Below are positions 42,736 through 51,715 of a stretch of DNA of 64,000 nucleotides, one piece after another. Every line of letters starts with the position of its first letter. The first letter of the stretch is position 1. The stretch lies in NCBI RefSeq assembly GCF_000622385.1, contig NZ_JASD01000006.1, positions 62,001 to 126,000 of the forward strand, given 5' to 3'. The notes under the pieces were generated by a model. The model was not told the DNA's origin. It saw only the letters and a list, made by a program, of their open reading frames with translations, and searched no databases. The position numbers and the translations under genes are program-made. This DNA is from Sulfitobacter noctilucicola (GTDB lineage Bacteria; Pseudomonadota; Alphaproteobacteria; Rhodobacterales; Rhodobacteraceae).

Positions 42736-42740
42736 TTGGT

Positions 42741-43076
42741 ATGTTTCGCTTAGTGCTGTCGATCATTCTTGTTGTTGCGTTCGCCGGTGCTTCCACCGCG
42801 TCTGTTATGCATGGCTTGAACTATGGATCGGATCACGCTGACCACCACGCCGAAATGACAGAAAACGATCCGGTGGCTGATGCAGAGAAGGCGCTTGCGG
42901 ACTGCTGTGATACCACGGGCGGCATGGGATCAACGCCCTGTTTTGGTGATCTTGTAGTCACGACGGCGATTTTGCCAGTTAGTCCCTCACGCGAAATGGT
43001 CATTGGTGTGCTTTATGCTGATTTCGAGTTCTCGAACCTAACACGGGCTGTTCCGACCGGTCCTCCGAAAGTTTGA
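42741..43076 (+). CDS. Small Cys/His secreted protein, copper module A
   Basis: 111 residues: signal peptide (MFRLVLSIILVVAFAGASTA), a His/Asp-rich stretch (GSDHADHHAEM), and clustered cysteines (LADCCDTTGG, TPCFGD). I do not recognise a named family. It is the first gene downstream of a CsoR-type box and has a counterpart of similar layout at 52759-53073. Likely periplasmic metal binding. Confidence 0.65.
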   Translation: MFRLVLSIILVVAFAGASTASVMHGLNYGSDHADHHAEMTENDPVADAEKALADCCDTTGGMGSTPCFGDLVVTTAILPVSPSREMVIGVLYADFEFSNLTRAVPTGPPKV

Positions 43077-43134
43077 ACGGCAACGGGCGCTTGTCCGCAA
43101 TCCATTCAACTTTCAAATCAAAGGACCGACAGAC

Positions 43135-43602
43135 ATGATCACACGTCGTCACTTCACTAATCTTTCCGCAGCGGCTCTTGTCGTGGCCGCTCTTCCTGCG
43201 CGCGCAGGTACGCCTATGCACGTTCTCGCCTCTCCCGGGTGCGGATGCTGTCACGCATGGGCCGATTTGGCCCGCGCACGCGGCTACGCTGTCACTGTCG
43301 CAGAGCTGACCGACCCCGAGGCGCAGAAGTCAGAACGCGGCATACCGCTTGAACTGGCATCCTGTCACACCATTGAAGCGGATGGATATGTCTTCGAAGG
43401 GCATGTTCCGTTTGAAGCATTGGAAGCAGTCCTGCAGGATCGCCCAGACGTCACCGGGCTTGCCGTTCCGGGCATGCCGATGGGTTCCCCCGGCATGGGA
43501 GATGATCCGTCCGCCCGTTACGACGTCATTGCATTTGGCGGAGAGGCGGGCACCGGAACGGTGTACTACCGAGCTGGTACAGCACAGCCCTTCGACACGT
43601 GA
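43135..43602 (+). CDS. DUF411 metal-binding protein, copper module A
   Basis: 155 residues. An RR-containing signal (ITRRHFTNLSAAALVV) precedes PGCGCCHAW, SCHT, EGHVPFEA and PGMPMGSPGMG. Same family as 3327-3776 and 52173-52667. Its stop overlaps the cytochrome c start. Periplasmic copper binding or sensing is the likely role. Confidence 0.88.
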   Translation: MITRRHFTNLSAAALVVAALPARAGTPMHVLASPGCGCCHAWADLARARGYAVTVAELTDPEAQKSERGIPLELASCHTIEADGYVFEGHVPFEALEAVLQDRPDVTGLAVPGMPMGSPGMGDDPSARYDVIAFGGEAGTGTVYYRAGTAQPFDT

Positions 43603-44066
43603 TGGCAAGTCGCAAGGCAGTTCTTATGACCGGCGGGCTCGCGCTCGCCGGTTTCGCCGCCGCCTTTGTCATGGCCCAACCCTCCGATGGGGTCGGTCTG
43701 TTGTCACCCGATGACGCTGAAGTGGTCGCCCTTGGTCAGGGCATCTACGTGGCTCAATGTGCTGCGTGCCACGGGGCGCGCCTCGAAGGGCAACCGAACT
43801 GGCGGATGCGGGGCGAAGATGGTTTGCTACCAGCACCGCCGCATGACGCGACCGGGCACACGTGGCACCACGACGATGAAACGCTCTTCACCCTGACCAA
43901 ATATGGGCTTGCCGGACTGATGGAGAATGCACCCCCATCCGGTATGCCTGTCTATGAAGAAGTGCTCAGCGATGAAGAGATCATTGCCGTGCTATCCTTC
44001 ATTAAATCAACCTGGCCCAGTGATATTCGAGAGCATCACGACAGACTCAATTCCCAGTCCGAATAA
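43602..44066 (+). CDS. Secreted c-type cytochrome, copper module A
   Basis: 154 residues: an N-terminal signal-anchor, one haem site CAACHG (about 56-61), and methionines in SGMPVYEEVLSDEEIIAVLSF, the typical class I cytochrome C-terminus and axial ligand. ATG 43602 overlaps the DUF411 stop; a GTG one codon upstream is possible. It could shuttle electrons to a copper oxidase; none is adjacent here, but one is in module B. Confidence 0.88.
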   Translation: MASRKAVLMTGGLALAGFAAAFVMAQPSDGVGLLSPDDAEVVALGQGIYVAQCAACHGARLEGQPNWRMRGEDGLLPAPPHDATGHTWHHDDETLFTLTKYGLAGLMENAPPSGMPVYEEVLSDEEIIAVLSFIKSTWPSDIREHHDRLNSQSE

Positions 44067-44078
44067 AGGAGAATTCAG

Positions 44079-44423
44079 ATGATCAAACAATTTCTTCTTG
44101 GCTTGGCCGTCGCAGCCGCTCCGGTGGTTGCTGCAGCGCATTCCAAGTCCGAAGCAACGACACCTGCTGATGGTGCGACTGTCACGGAAGTTTCGGAGCT
44201 TTCGATGCGGTTCGATGATCCGATGCGCATCATTTCAGTCACGCTGACTGCAACCGATGATGACATCGAAATCGAACGCGAGACCGGTATGGAACCAGCA
44301 ACGGAATTCCGAGCAGTGCCATTGGATGCGCTTGCGCCTGGAAGCTACCGTTTCGACTGGCGCGGCATGGCCTCAGACGGTCACCCGATGCAGGGTAGCT
44401 TCTCCTTCACGGTCGCGGAGTGA
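44079..44423 (+). CDS. copC: CopC-family periplasmic copper-binding protein
   Basis: 114 residues: signal peptide ending AAAH, with the mature N-terminal His (AHSKSEATTPADGATV) as a Cu(II) ligand, a beta barrel, and the closing WRGMASDGHPMQGSFSFTV. It carries copper to CopD. AAAGGAG lies upstream. It overlaps copD by four bases. Confidence 0.92.
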   Translation: MIKQFLLGLAVAAAPVVAAAHSKSEATTPADGATVTEVSELSMRFDDPMRIISVTLTATDDDIEIERETGMEPATEFRAVPLDALAPGSYRFDWRGMASDGHPMQGSFSFTVAE

Positions 44424-45298
44424 CCGGACTGGCCCCAATCGACGGTCTTGCCGTCTTGGCCATTGTAGCCAAAGCGATTGGCTATGGCGCGGTTCTGCTC
44501 GCGATTGGGGGCGTCTTGTTTTCCTTCATCTTTGCGAAGCGCGCCGAGGCGTCTGTCCTGCGCCTTGCTAGGCAGCTTGCCGTCGGTGCGGTACTGGTTG
44601 GCCTGGCTGTGTTGGCTATACGTTTTGGCATTCGTGCCGCCCGCATATCTGGGATGGGATTTGAGGGCGCAACGGACCCGATGATGCTCGGGTTTGTTTG
44701 GGAAAGCCCACTTGGCACCGCCGCGATTTGGCGTGGATTTGGCGAACTTGCGATACTGGCGGTTTTGGTGCCTCGTATTGGGCAATGGATTGCTTTGGTG
44801 GGCAGCCTTGCCGTGGCCATATCTTTTGCTCAGGTGGGCCACGCTCTGGGTGATCCCAGGATGGTTCTTGCTGTCTTGCTTGCTCTTCACATTCTGGCCG
44901 CAGCTTTTTGGGTCGGTGCACTTATACCTTTGCGCCGCGCGGCGCTTACTCCCTCGGGCGTTGACGTGTTGCACCACTTTGGCAATGTCGCTGCTTTCGG
45001 AGTGGCCGTTCTGATCCTTGCAGGCACAGCGCTCTCCTGGCTCCTTTCAGGCTCCGTCACTGCATTATTTGGAACCGCCTATGGCTTAGGGCTTTTGCTC
45101 AAAGTCGCGATTGTTGCGGTACTTCTGGGCTTTGCGGCCTTCAATAAGGTGAGGCTCGTCCCTGCTTTGCGCGCTGGGAAACCTGGCGCGGCACATGCGC
45201 TTCGACGGTCTATTTCAGTTGAAATGCTAGCTGTGGTCCTAATCCTATTGGCAACCGCAACGATCACTAGTGTAACGACACCACCCGTCAATCTCTAA
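44420..45298 (+). CDS. copD: CopD-family copper transport membrane protein
   Basis: 292 residues, about eight helices. CopD features include the N-terminal helices with GYGAVLLAIGG, FWVGALIPLRRA in the middle, and the C-terminal LRRSISVEMLAVVLILLATATITSVTTPP. It works with CopC to move copper across the inner membrane. GTG start in the copC stop. Clear paralogue at 50489-51367. Confidence 0.9.
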   Translation: MTGLAPIDGLAVLAIVAKAIGYGAVLLAIGGVLFSFIFAKRAEASVLRLARQLAVGAVLVGLAVLAIRFGIRAARISGMGFEGATDPMMLGFVWESPLGTAAIWRGFGELAILAVLVPRIGQWIALVGSLAVAISFAQVGHALGDPRMVLAVLLALHILAAAFWVGALIPLRRAALTPSGVDVLHHFGNVAAFGVAVLILAGTALSWLLSGSVTALFGTAYGLGLLLKVAIVAVLLGFAAFNKVRLVPALRAGKPGAAHALRRSISVEMLAVVLILLATATITSVTTPPVNL

Positions 45299-45302
45299 CG
45301 AC

Positions 45303-45575
45303 TTAGCCGCGCGCCTTGTCGAGCAATTCGAGCAATTCAGTGAATTTAGCCCGCTGATCCTCTCGGTCCCCCGAGGCGAGCGCATCTTCGATGCAGTGTG
45401 ACGCGTGATCATCTATCACGAGCTTTTCGACGCCTTTGAGCGCCGCGCGGACTGCCGCGATCTGTGTCAGGACATCGACGCAATAACGATCTTCTTCGAC
45501 CATCCGGGCGATTCCGCGGACCTGCCCTTCAAGGCGATTGAGACGTTTTAGCGTGGCTTCGCGATTGTTGTGCAT
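45303..45575 (-). CDS. csoR: CsoR/RcnR-family metal-sensing repressor
   Basis: 90 residues, all-helical. CsoR ligands are present: C in EDRYCVDVLTQ, H in DDHASHCIEDAL and the following C. The start LKRLNRLEGQVRGI is diagnostic. Cu(I) release from the DNA would free the TATATACC-N7-GGTATATA box at 45644-45666, which lies directly upstream and between it and the glutaredoxin-MauE gene. Confidence 0.92.
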   Translation of the reverse strand: MHNNREATLKRLNRLEGQVRGIARMVEEDRYCVDVLTQIAAVRAALKGVEKLVIDDHASHCIEDALASGDREDQRAKFTELLELLDKARG

Positions 45576-45643
45576 GGCCTTCTTTTCGCATGGTGGCAGA
45601 GAAAAAGTCGAGAGAACACGGGATTAAATCTCGCGGTCTTGAT

Positions 45644-45666
45644 TATATACCCTAGGGGGGTATATA
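45644..45666. promoter_or_regulatory. CsoR-type operator (module A regulator)
   Basis: TATATACC-N7-GGTATATA, with 8-bp arms and a GC-rich centre. It is between divergent csoR (minus) and the glutaredoxin-MauE gene (plus). This is the longest of the four boxes. Confidence 0.8.
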
Positions 45667-45728
45667 GACCTAGGCAGTTCAAACGCAAGCACCGCACCCG
45701 CATACGAAGCACGCAAACGGAGAAGCCA

Positions 45729-46514
45729 ATGCCTAAAGACGCACGCGATGTTGCTGAAATTGAAACAAATCCGGCTGAAGAAGCGGTTGGCAAAACTGCT
45801 GTGCTTTACCGAATGGCCTTGCCAGATCATCTATGCCCATCCGGGCAAAAGGCGCGTTGGCTTCTCGAACGTCAGGGCTATGACGTCGATGACCGGCTGT
45901 TCCGAACCCGCGCCGAAGTGGATGCCTTCAAGGCTAAGCACGACGTCAATACGACACCCCAGGCCTGGATCGAGGGCGAACGCGTTGGTGGCTACACAGA
46001 CCTGCGCGAGAAACTAACCGGCTGGGATCCTACAGCAACAACCTATCGACCTGTGTTGTATTTGTTCGCTGTTGCAGCGCTTACCGCAGTGGCACTTTCC
46101 ATTGGATTTCTCGGAGCAATCACATGGCAGACACTTGGCTGGTTCATCTCGGTGTCGATGATCCTTCTCGGTATGCAGAAACTGCGCGATGTCGAAGGCT
46201 TTACCACGATGTTCCTCAACTACGATTTACTCGCGCGAAAATGGGTGCCTTACGCCTATATCTATCCGTTCGTAGAAACCGGCGCGGGTATCCTCATGAC
46301 CGGGATGATCCTGACCTGGGTGTCCGCGCCCGCTGCGCTCCTGGTTGCGAGTATCGGAGCCATCAGCGTCTTCAAAGCCGTCTACATCGACAAACGCGAG
46401 CTGAAATGCGCGTGCGTCGGAGGAAACTCCAACGTCCCGCTAGGGTTTGTCAGCCTCACCGAGAACCTGATGATGGTTGGTATGGCCGTCGTGATGCTTT
46501 GGTTGATGATTTAA
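45729..46514 (+). CDS. Glutaredoxin-MauE fusion membrane protein, module A
   Basis: 261 residues. An N-terminal glutaredoxin-like domain (about 20-95) has a monothiol-type site HLC36PSGQKARW and the cis-Pro region TTPQAWIEGERVGGY. Four helices of MauE/DoxX type follow, with LLARKWVPYAYIYPFVETGAG and a C-terminal LKCACVGGNSNVP Cys pair. A membrane thiol-exchange protein is likely; the electron partner is unknown. Start ATG 45729. A close paralogue lies convergent at 46930-47718. Confidence 0.85.
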   Translation: MPKDARDVAEIETNPAEEAVGKTAVLYRMALPDHLCPSGQKARWLLERQGYDVDDRLFRTRAEVDAFKAKHDVNTTPQAWIEGERVGGYTDLREKLTGWDPTATTYRPVLYLFAVAALTAVALSIGFLGAITWQTLGWFISVSMILLGMQKLRDVEGFTTMFLNYDLLARKWVPYAYIYPFVETGAGILMTGMILTWVSAPAALLVASIGAISVFKAVYIDKRELKCACVGGNSNVPLGFVSLTENLMMVGMAVVMLWLMI

Positions 46515-46929
46515 AACTAGCGATCAGCAATCAAAGCGGGCCTTAGGATGCAGATCTGGAACGGCATCAATATCCCGCGACCTGTAATTTCGGCTCCTAA
46601 ACCATGCTGCGGCATCCTCGAATGGCGGTTTCTCCCGCCGCGCGACAGCATGAGGTTTTTCGCTCATGCCGCATTTTCCTAGCTGCGCGCGCTCGCAGCA
46701 CAAAATCATAATGGCTGAGTCGGGCTCTTTGCTGACTTTCGCCGCGACTTACAGCAAGGTCTGCTCTGGGCTCGAAGGAGACTTTCACTGCACCCGTCCC
46801 CAAAGTCGGCTTTGCGGGACAAACCCGACCTACGGCTTTGGCGATTGAACGTCCGCTTATGCTAAAACCTTTGTCTGGCAGGCCTCTGAACACGCTTTCG
46901 GCAGTTAGTCTATTTTCATCGAATGAGCC
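46515..46929. other. Gene-free gap at the centre of the mirrored copper modules
   Basis: No gene is credible. The gap lies between convergent paralogous glutaredoxin-MauE genes and holds a copy of a dispersed repeat (about 46768-46824). Confidence 0.5.
46768..46824. repeat. Dispersed intergenic repeat, copy R1
   Basis: About 57 bp beginning TGGGCTCGAAGGAGAC and ending GCGGGACAAA are essentially identical to 60663-60719. Related but more degenerate pieces occur near 55876, 58114 and 62091. No start or protein is evident. Confidence 0.75.
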
Positions 46930-47718
46930 TCACACAACCGCCAACACTAACATGACAATGGCCATACCCATCATCATCAGGTTCTCGGTCAGGCTTACGA
47001 AGCCGAGCGGCACGTTCGAGTTGCCACCGACGCAGGCGCATTTCAATTCTCGCTTGTCGATATAGACGGCCTTGAACACGCTGGCTGCACCCACTGTGGC
47101 GATAAAGAGCGCAGCCGGGGCGGCAAGCGGGGTCAGCAGCATCCCCGTCATCAAAACGCCCGCGCCGGTTTCCACCCACGGATAGACATAGGCATAGGGC
47201 ACCCACTTCCGCGCGAGCAGGTCGTAGTTGAGGAACATGGTCGTGAAGCCCTCGATGTCGCGGAGCTTTTGCATCCCCAGCAGGATCATCGAGACGGAGA
47301 TGAACCAACCGAGGGTCTGCCACGAGATCGTCCCGAGGAAACCGATGGAGAGCGCAAGTGCTGTCGCTGCGGCGACCGCGAATAGGTAGATCACCGGCGT
47401 GTAGGTCGTCGCGTCGGGATCATAATCGGTGAGCTTCTGGCGCAGGGCGTCATATCCGCCGACCCGCTCGCCTTCGATCCACACCTGCGGTGTCGAGGGA
47501 ACGTCGTATTCTTCCTTGAACGCATCGACCTCTGGGCGTTCGCGGAACAGGCGATCATCGACATCATAGCCCTTGGATTTCAGAAGCCAGCGCGCCTTTT
47601 GGCCCGCCGGACACAGATGGTTCGGCAGGGCCATGCGGTAGAGAAGGGCGGTCTTTCCGGTAGCGGTGGTGGCGGGGTCGGTCGTTACGTCTGCAACGTC
47701 GCGAGTGTCCTTTGGCAT
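46930..47718 (-). CDS. Glutaredoxin-MauE fusion membrane protein, module B
   Basis: 262 residues, same layout as 45729-46514: HLCPAGQKARW in a glutaredoxin-like domain, STPQVWIEGERVGGY, four helices with LLARKWVPYAYVYPWVETGAG, and LKCACVGGNSNVP. Higher GC than module A. It follows the DUF305 gene by 17 bp on the same strand, so the two share transcription from the CsoR-type box at 48301. Confidence 0.86.
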   Translation of the reverse strand: MPKDTRDVADVTTDPATTATGKTALLYRMALPNHLCPAGQKARWLLKSKGYDVDDRLFRERPEVDAFKEEYDVPSTPQVWIEGERVGGYDALRQKLTDYDPDATTYTPVIYLFAVAAATALALSIGFLGTISWQTLGWFISVSMILLGMQKLRDIEGFTTMFLNYDLLARKWVPYAYVYPWVETGAGVLMTGMLLTPLAAPAALFIATVGAASVFKAVYIDKRELKCACVGGNSNVPLGFVSLTENLMMMGMAIVMLVLAVV

Positions 47719-47735
47719 TATTGGCTTCCTTTGTC

Positions 47736-48287
47736 TTAGGGTTCTGTCCGGGGTGTGCCGGGGGCCGCATCCCCATTTTCTTCAATGTCTGTGATGTATC
47801 GCTGCATTTCCTCGATTTCGCTGCGCTGCGCCTCAATGATCGCATTGGCCAGTTCACGCACGCGCGGATCGGAAATGTTCGCCCTTTCGCTGGTCAGGAT
47901 CGCGATGGAGTGGTGCGGGATCATCGCCTTCATCCATGCCACATCGCCCACCGTGTCCTGCGACCGAACGAGATAAATTCCGGCGGCGAAGGCGATCGCC
48001 GCGCCCGTAAAGATCGCGATGTTGGCCTTCCGATTGGAATACATGCCTAGCATGAAAGCGAGCATGATAATCGCCATCATCCCGCCCATATAAAGCGCCA
48101 TCCACATCCGTGTCTGCGAGAAGAAGATATGATCGAGCGCGTAGGTGTTGAGATACATCAGGCCATACATCACCACCGTCGAGGTGCCGATCATGGCGAA
48201 GAACCGGCCATATCCGTTGCCCTTGCCCGTTCCGCTATCGTGATGCTTGTTGCCTGAAACCATTGTAGAGTTGTCCTGATGTGCCAT
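47736..48287 (-). CDS. DUF305-domain membrane protein
   Basis: 183 residues: His-rich start, three N-terminal helices (FFAMIGTSTVVMYG, MALYMGGMMAIIMLAFMLG, IAIFTGAAIAFAAGI), then the DUF305 hallmark WMKAMIPHHSIAILTSERANI with adjacent histidines and a helical EAQRSEIEEMQRYI. DUF305 proteins are linked to copper resistance and bind metal in the periplasm. ATG 48287 is chosen over one eight codons upstream, which would overlap the operator. Confidence 0.88.
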   Translation of the reverse strand: MAHQDNSTMVSGNKHHDSGTGKGNGYGRFFAMIGTSTVVMYGLMYLNTYALDHIFFSQTRMWMALYMGGMMAIIMLAFMLGMYSNRKANIAIFTGAAIAFAAGIYLVRSQDTVGDVAWMKAMIPHHSIAILTSERANISDPRVRELANAIIEAQRSEIEEMQRYITDIEENGDAAPGTPRTEP

Positions 48288-48300
48288 TGTCTGCCTCTCC

Positions 48301-48323
48301 AATATACCCATATGGGGTATATT
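48301..48323. promoter_or_regulatory. CsoR-type operator (module B regulator)
   Basis: AATATACC-N7-GGTATATT: perfect 8-bp arms. It is between divergent DUF305 (minus) and csoR (plus). Same 5-7-5 core as the three other boxes. Confidence 0.8.
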
Positions 48324-48366
48324 GCCAAAATGTCAGCCAAAGGTTCCAAAAAAGGAGCGACGCCGT

Positions 48367-48639
48367 ATGAAGGCCAACAAGGAAAAGACGCTGGACCGCC
48401 TGTCGCGGCTAGAAGGACAGGTGCGCGGTGTCGCCAAGATGGTCGAGAGCGACCGCTACTGCATGGATATCCTGGCACAGACCGCCGCGATCCGGTCGGC
48501 CGTTCTGGGTGTAGAAAAACTGGTCTTGGAGAACCACGCCGAACACTGTGTCGAATCCGCGATTGCGAGCGGCGATGCTGAGGAACAGCGTGCGAAATTC
48601 GACGAACTGATCGGGCTTTTGCAGAAAGCATCGCGGTAG
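48367..48639 (+). CDS. csoR: CsoR/RcnR-family metal-sensing repressor, module B
   Basis: 90 residues: LDRLSRLEGQVRGVAKM, C in SDRYCMDILAQ and H-x-x-x-C in ENHAEHCVESAI. It is a paralogue of 45303-45575. GGCCAACAAGGAAAAG follows the ATG rather than precedes it; AAAAAGGAG about 10-15 bases upstream supports ATG 48367. Confidence 0.9.
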   Translation: MKANKEKTLDRLSRLEGQVRGVAKMVESDRYCMDILAQTAAIRSAVLGVEKLVLENHAEHCVESAIASGDAEEQRAKFDELIGLLQKASR

Positions 48640-48645
48640 ATTTTC

Positions 48646-49047
48646 TCAGTCTAGCGTCCGCCCGCGCCAGAGTATCGCGGCGAGCGCCAGTGCCAGAACC
48701 ACGTCTATCCCGAGGCAGAACGGCCCCCACCATCCGGGCGCGGGGTTGGCGACGACCGATCCGGCGAACACATCGAAAATTCCATGCCCGAGCAGAGCTG
48801 CGGCTAGTATCCAGGACGAGGTGAGCGCGCCGATTATTGCCAGAGCCGCGAAGCCTGCCGCAAGGCCGGTATGAACGACGATTTCCAATGTGTTCCCGGT
48901 CTGGATGGCAAATACCACGTGGAAGGACGCGATGGCGACCATTGTCGTGGCCCAGGTGCCCCGCTGGTTCATCACACCGCCGATTGCCATAAGCGCAACT
49001 CTCCCACCACCGACACCGACTCCGGCCAGAAGCGGCATCCAGAACAC
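48646..49047 (-). CDS. Four-helix membrane protein, unknown function
   Basis: 133 residues with four hydrophobic segments. A conserved-looking stretch, AALLGHGIFDVFAGSVV, has His and Asp in the third helix. The family resembles uncharacterised DUF6010-type proteins. GTG start overlapping the multicopper oxidase stop shows coupling. It may help metal or electron handling, but no function can be assigned. Confidence 0.62.
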   Translation of the reverse strand: MFWMPLLAGVGVGGGRVALMAIGGVMNQRGTWATTMVAIASFHVVFAIQTGNTLEIVVHTGLAAGFAALAIIGALTSSWILAAALLGHGIFDVFAGSVVANPAPGWWGPFCLGIDVVLALALAAILWRGRTLD

Positions 49048-50474
49048 TACGCGACCTCGAACCAGCCCATCATGCCTGACGCCTGATGCGAGAGCATGTG
49101 ACAGTGCAGCATCCAGACGCCGGGATTGTCCGCAACGAAAGCAATTTCCAACGTTTCGTCTGCGCCGATCAGAACCGTATCCCGAACATCGCCCGGCATG
49201 TTGAACGCGCCGCTGCGGCGCAAGACCTCAAAATGATGCCCGTGCAGATGGATGGCGTGCGGGAACATGGAGCGGTTGGTCATTTCCAGATGCACCGTCC
49301 TGCCTAAGGCGGCGCGGAACATCGGCGCATCCATGCCATGCGCGATGCCGTTGAAAGCCCACACCATACCATTCGACGCCAACTCGCGGAAGTCCATGGT
49401 GTCCCCGCGATAGACAGCCTCGCGCATCCCCCGCATCGCGCCACCTTCCATCAGCAGCGTTTCGCGTTGGGGATTGGCAAGAACTGGTGCCGGAAGCGTG
49501 CGCCAAGCGGGCAGAGGTCTTACGTCAGCCTTGGCCGGAGTGAGCGATTCACCGGAAACGGCGAAAGTCGCGATGTCCACCCACTCATCGTTTCCGGGAT
49601 CAAGCAGAAGCGTGGTTTGCCAGTCCGGGTCCAGAGGTGCGTCAATCACAACGTCCGCGCGTTGAGCCGGTCCAAGAAGGATCGTTTCCATCGCGCGTGG
49701 CGGAACGGGATGCCCGTCCAAGGCAATCAGGCGCGGTGACAGCCCTGGCAAATCCAGCTGCATGATCCGCGCCGTGGCGGTGTTGATCAGGCGCAGCCGA
49801 ACCCGTTCGCCGGGTCGCAGGGTGAGCTCCGGATAAGCATTGCCATTGACCGTCACGGTATTTCCCATGCGCCCGCCATGGGCAGCGGCATGAAGATCAT
49901 CCCACCTGTCTTCGACAATCGCGGCGTCCGCATCGAGCAACCAGTCATCGAGAACCAGCGTCAGCTCGCGGCTCGCAGCGCCCGGCTCACCAAGCCACGG
50001 TTCCCGGTCTTCCACAATCAACGGACCGGCCAGCCCGCGCGCGACCTGTTCCGTGCTGCGATTGTGGGCATGATACCAGTATGTACCGGGAGCGGGGGCC
50101 ACGAAATCATAGTCAAAGCTTTGGCCTGGTGGGACCGGTGCTTGCGTCAGGGGGGCCGCCCCGTCCATCGCATTTTCAATGCGGATACCGTGCCAATGAA
50201 CGGCGGTCGGTTGCGGCAGGTCGTTGACCAGCCGGTGCTGGACCCGGCTTCCAGCGGCGACGCGGATTTCGGGGCCGGGCACCGTTCCTGCGCCTTCTGT
50301 CGCGTAGGTCCAGACCGGCGTGCGCGGGTATCCGGCTGGGGCGAGCTGCGCTGTGGACTCAGCAGCCCGTAGAACCGGCAGGTCCGCCCCCGCGAACAGT
50401 GCCTTCGGCAGCAATGCTGCCCCAGCCAGTGAAGCGGTACCTGTCAGAAAGGTACGTCGTGAAGGTTGTGTCAT
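49047..50474 (-). CDS. Secreted multicopper oxidase
   Basis: 475 residues. A twin-arginine-type signal (QPSRRTFLTGTASLAGAALL) marks cofactor-loaded export. Copper ligands: TAVHWHGIRI, YWYHAHNRS, HAIHLHGHHF and LHCHMLSHQASGM, the complete type 1/2/3 set. It likely oxidises Cu(I) to the less toxic Cu(II) in the periplasm (CopA/CueO-like). Start ATG 50474. It is absent from module A. Confidence 0.93.
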   Translation of the reverse strand: MTQPSRRTFLTGTASLAGAALLPKALFAGADLPVLRAAESTAQLAPAGYPRTPVWTYATEGAGTVPGPEIRVAAGSRVQHRLVNDLPQPTAVHWHGIRIENAMDGAAPLTQAPVPPGQSFDYDFVAPAPGTYWYHAHNRSTEQVARGLAGPLIVEDREPWLGEPGAASRELTLVLDDWLLDADAAIVEDRWDDLHAAAHGGRMGNTVTVNGNAYPELTLRPGERVRLRLINTATARIMQLDLPGLSPRLIALDGHPVPPRAMETILLGPAQRADVVIDAPLDPDWQTTLLLDPGNDEWVDIATFAVSGESLTPAKADVRPLPAWRTLPAPVLANPQRETLLMEGGAMRGMREAVYRGDTMDFRELASNGMVWAFNGIAHGMDAPMFRAALGRTVHLEMTNRSMFPHAIHLHGHHFEVLRRSGAFNMPGDVRDTVLIGADETLEIAFVADNPGVWMLHCHMLSHQASGMMGWFEVA

Positions 50475-50488
50475 CGAACGGGCTCCAA

Positions 50489-51367
50489 TCAAAGGTTCAC
50501 CGGGGGCGTGGTAATCGAGGTGAGTGTGGCTGTCGCCAGCAGGATCAGGGCAACGGCAATGATTTCCATGCGGATCGAGCGGCGCAGCCTGCCAGAGGCA
50601 GAAGGCTCGCCGGAAGAGAGAGCAGGCACGAGCTGGAGCTTGTTCTTCGCGGCCAGCCCCAGAAGCGCGGTAACGACGCCAATCTTGGCAATCAGCGTCC
50701 AACCATAGGCGGTCCCGAACAAACCGTTGAACGATCCGATCATCAGCCAGGCAAAGGTCAGGCCAGCGAAAACGAGGACCGCGACGGTCCCGCTGGCAAT
50801 CCTGCCGAAGCGGTGAAGCAGGGCAGCGCCCCCGGTCCGGCCCGCCGCGCGATGCAAGGGTGCCAGAGCGCCGATCCAGAAGGCCCCGGCCAGCAGATGC
50901 ACACCAACAAGACCTGCAAGAAGCCAGCGCGGATCGCCAAGGGAATGGCCCACCAGCGTGTAGGACACTGCCACCAGCAATGCGCCCAGAAGGCTTGCTG
51001 CAAGACCGATGGTCCCCTCGATCAGCACGGCAAGGATCAGCAGTTCACCCGCCCCGCGCCAGAGCGCCGCCGTGCCGAGCGGACTGTCCCAGACAAGGCC
51101 GAGCATCATGGGATCGACAGCACCTTCGAAACCCATGCCGGAAATACGGGCAGACCGAATACCGAAGCGGAGCGCCAACACCGCCAGACCGAGTAGCGCC
51201 GCCCCTACGGCGAGTTGCCGGGCCAGGCGCAGCACGTCATCCGGCGCAAATCTAAAGATCGCGACGAAGAGCGGCCCTCCGATAGCGACTAGCGCCGCCG
51301 CATATCCGGCGGATTTCGCAAGGATCGCCAGAAGAGTCCAAGTGTCTATGGGGGCCAGCCCGTCCAA
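50489..51367 (-). CDS. copD: CopD-family copper transport membrane protein, module B
   Basis: 292 residues, same length as the module A CopD. Helices with AGYAAALVAIGGPL and FWIGALAPLHRA, C-terminus LRRSIRMEIIAVALILLATATLTSITTPP. It follows copC by three bases. Higher GC than its paralogue. Confidence 0.9.
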   Translation of the reverse strand: MDGLAPIDTWTLLAILAKSAGYAAALVAIGGPLFVAIFRFAPDDVLRLARQLAVGAALLGLAVLALRFGIRSARISGMGFEGAVDPMMLGLVWDSPLGTAALWRGAGELLILAVLIEGTIGLAASLLGALLVAVSYTLVGHSLGDPRWLLAGLVGVHLLAGAFWIGALAPLHRAAGRTGGAALLHRFGRIASGTVAVLVFAGLTFAWLMIGSFNGLFGTAYGWTLIAKIGVVTALLGLAAKNKLQLVPALSSGEPSASGRLRRSIRMEIIAVALILLATATLTSITTPPVNL

Positions 51368-51370
51368 CGG

Positions 51371-51715
51371 TCAGTCCGCGACCGTAAAGTCGAAACTGCC
51401 CTGCATCGGGTGGCCGTCGGACGACAGGCCGCGCCAATCCACGGTGTAGGCTCCGGCAGGCATATCTTCGGGCGGCATGGCCCGAAACTCCGTCACTGGA
51501 TCGAGGCCGGTTTCGCGGGTGATGTCCAGTTCCCCGTCAGGGCCGGTCAGGGCGATCGCGGTGACACGCATCGGATCATCGAACCGCAGCTCGATGACCT
51601 CGACAGCCTCGACTGTTGCCCCGCCCGCCGGGGTCGTGTCTTCGGCTTTCGAGTGTGCGAGCGCGGCTGTCGCCATCGCCAATGCGGCTACAAGGGCTAG
51701 AATAATCTGCTTCAT
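51371..51715 (-). CDS. copC: CopC-family copper-binding protein, module B
   Basis: 114 residues: signal peptide ending AALAH, mature HSKAEDTTPAGG, and WRGLSSDGHPMQGSFDFTV. The mature His is the Cu(II) ligand. Its ATG overlaps the cytochrome c stop by four bases. Confidence 0.92.
   Translation of the reverse strand: MKQIILALVAALAMATAALAHSKAEDTTPAGGATVEAVEVIELRFDDPMRVTAIALTGPDGELDITRETGLDPVTEFRAMPPEDMPAGAYTVDWRGLSSDGHPMQGSFDFTVAD

Noticed and set aside
46666..46848. 60-codon frame across the repeat at 46768
   Set aside because: It arises from the dispersed repeat, which has no conserved frame between copies.
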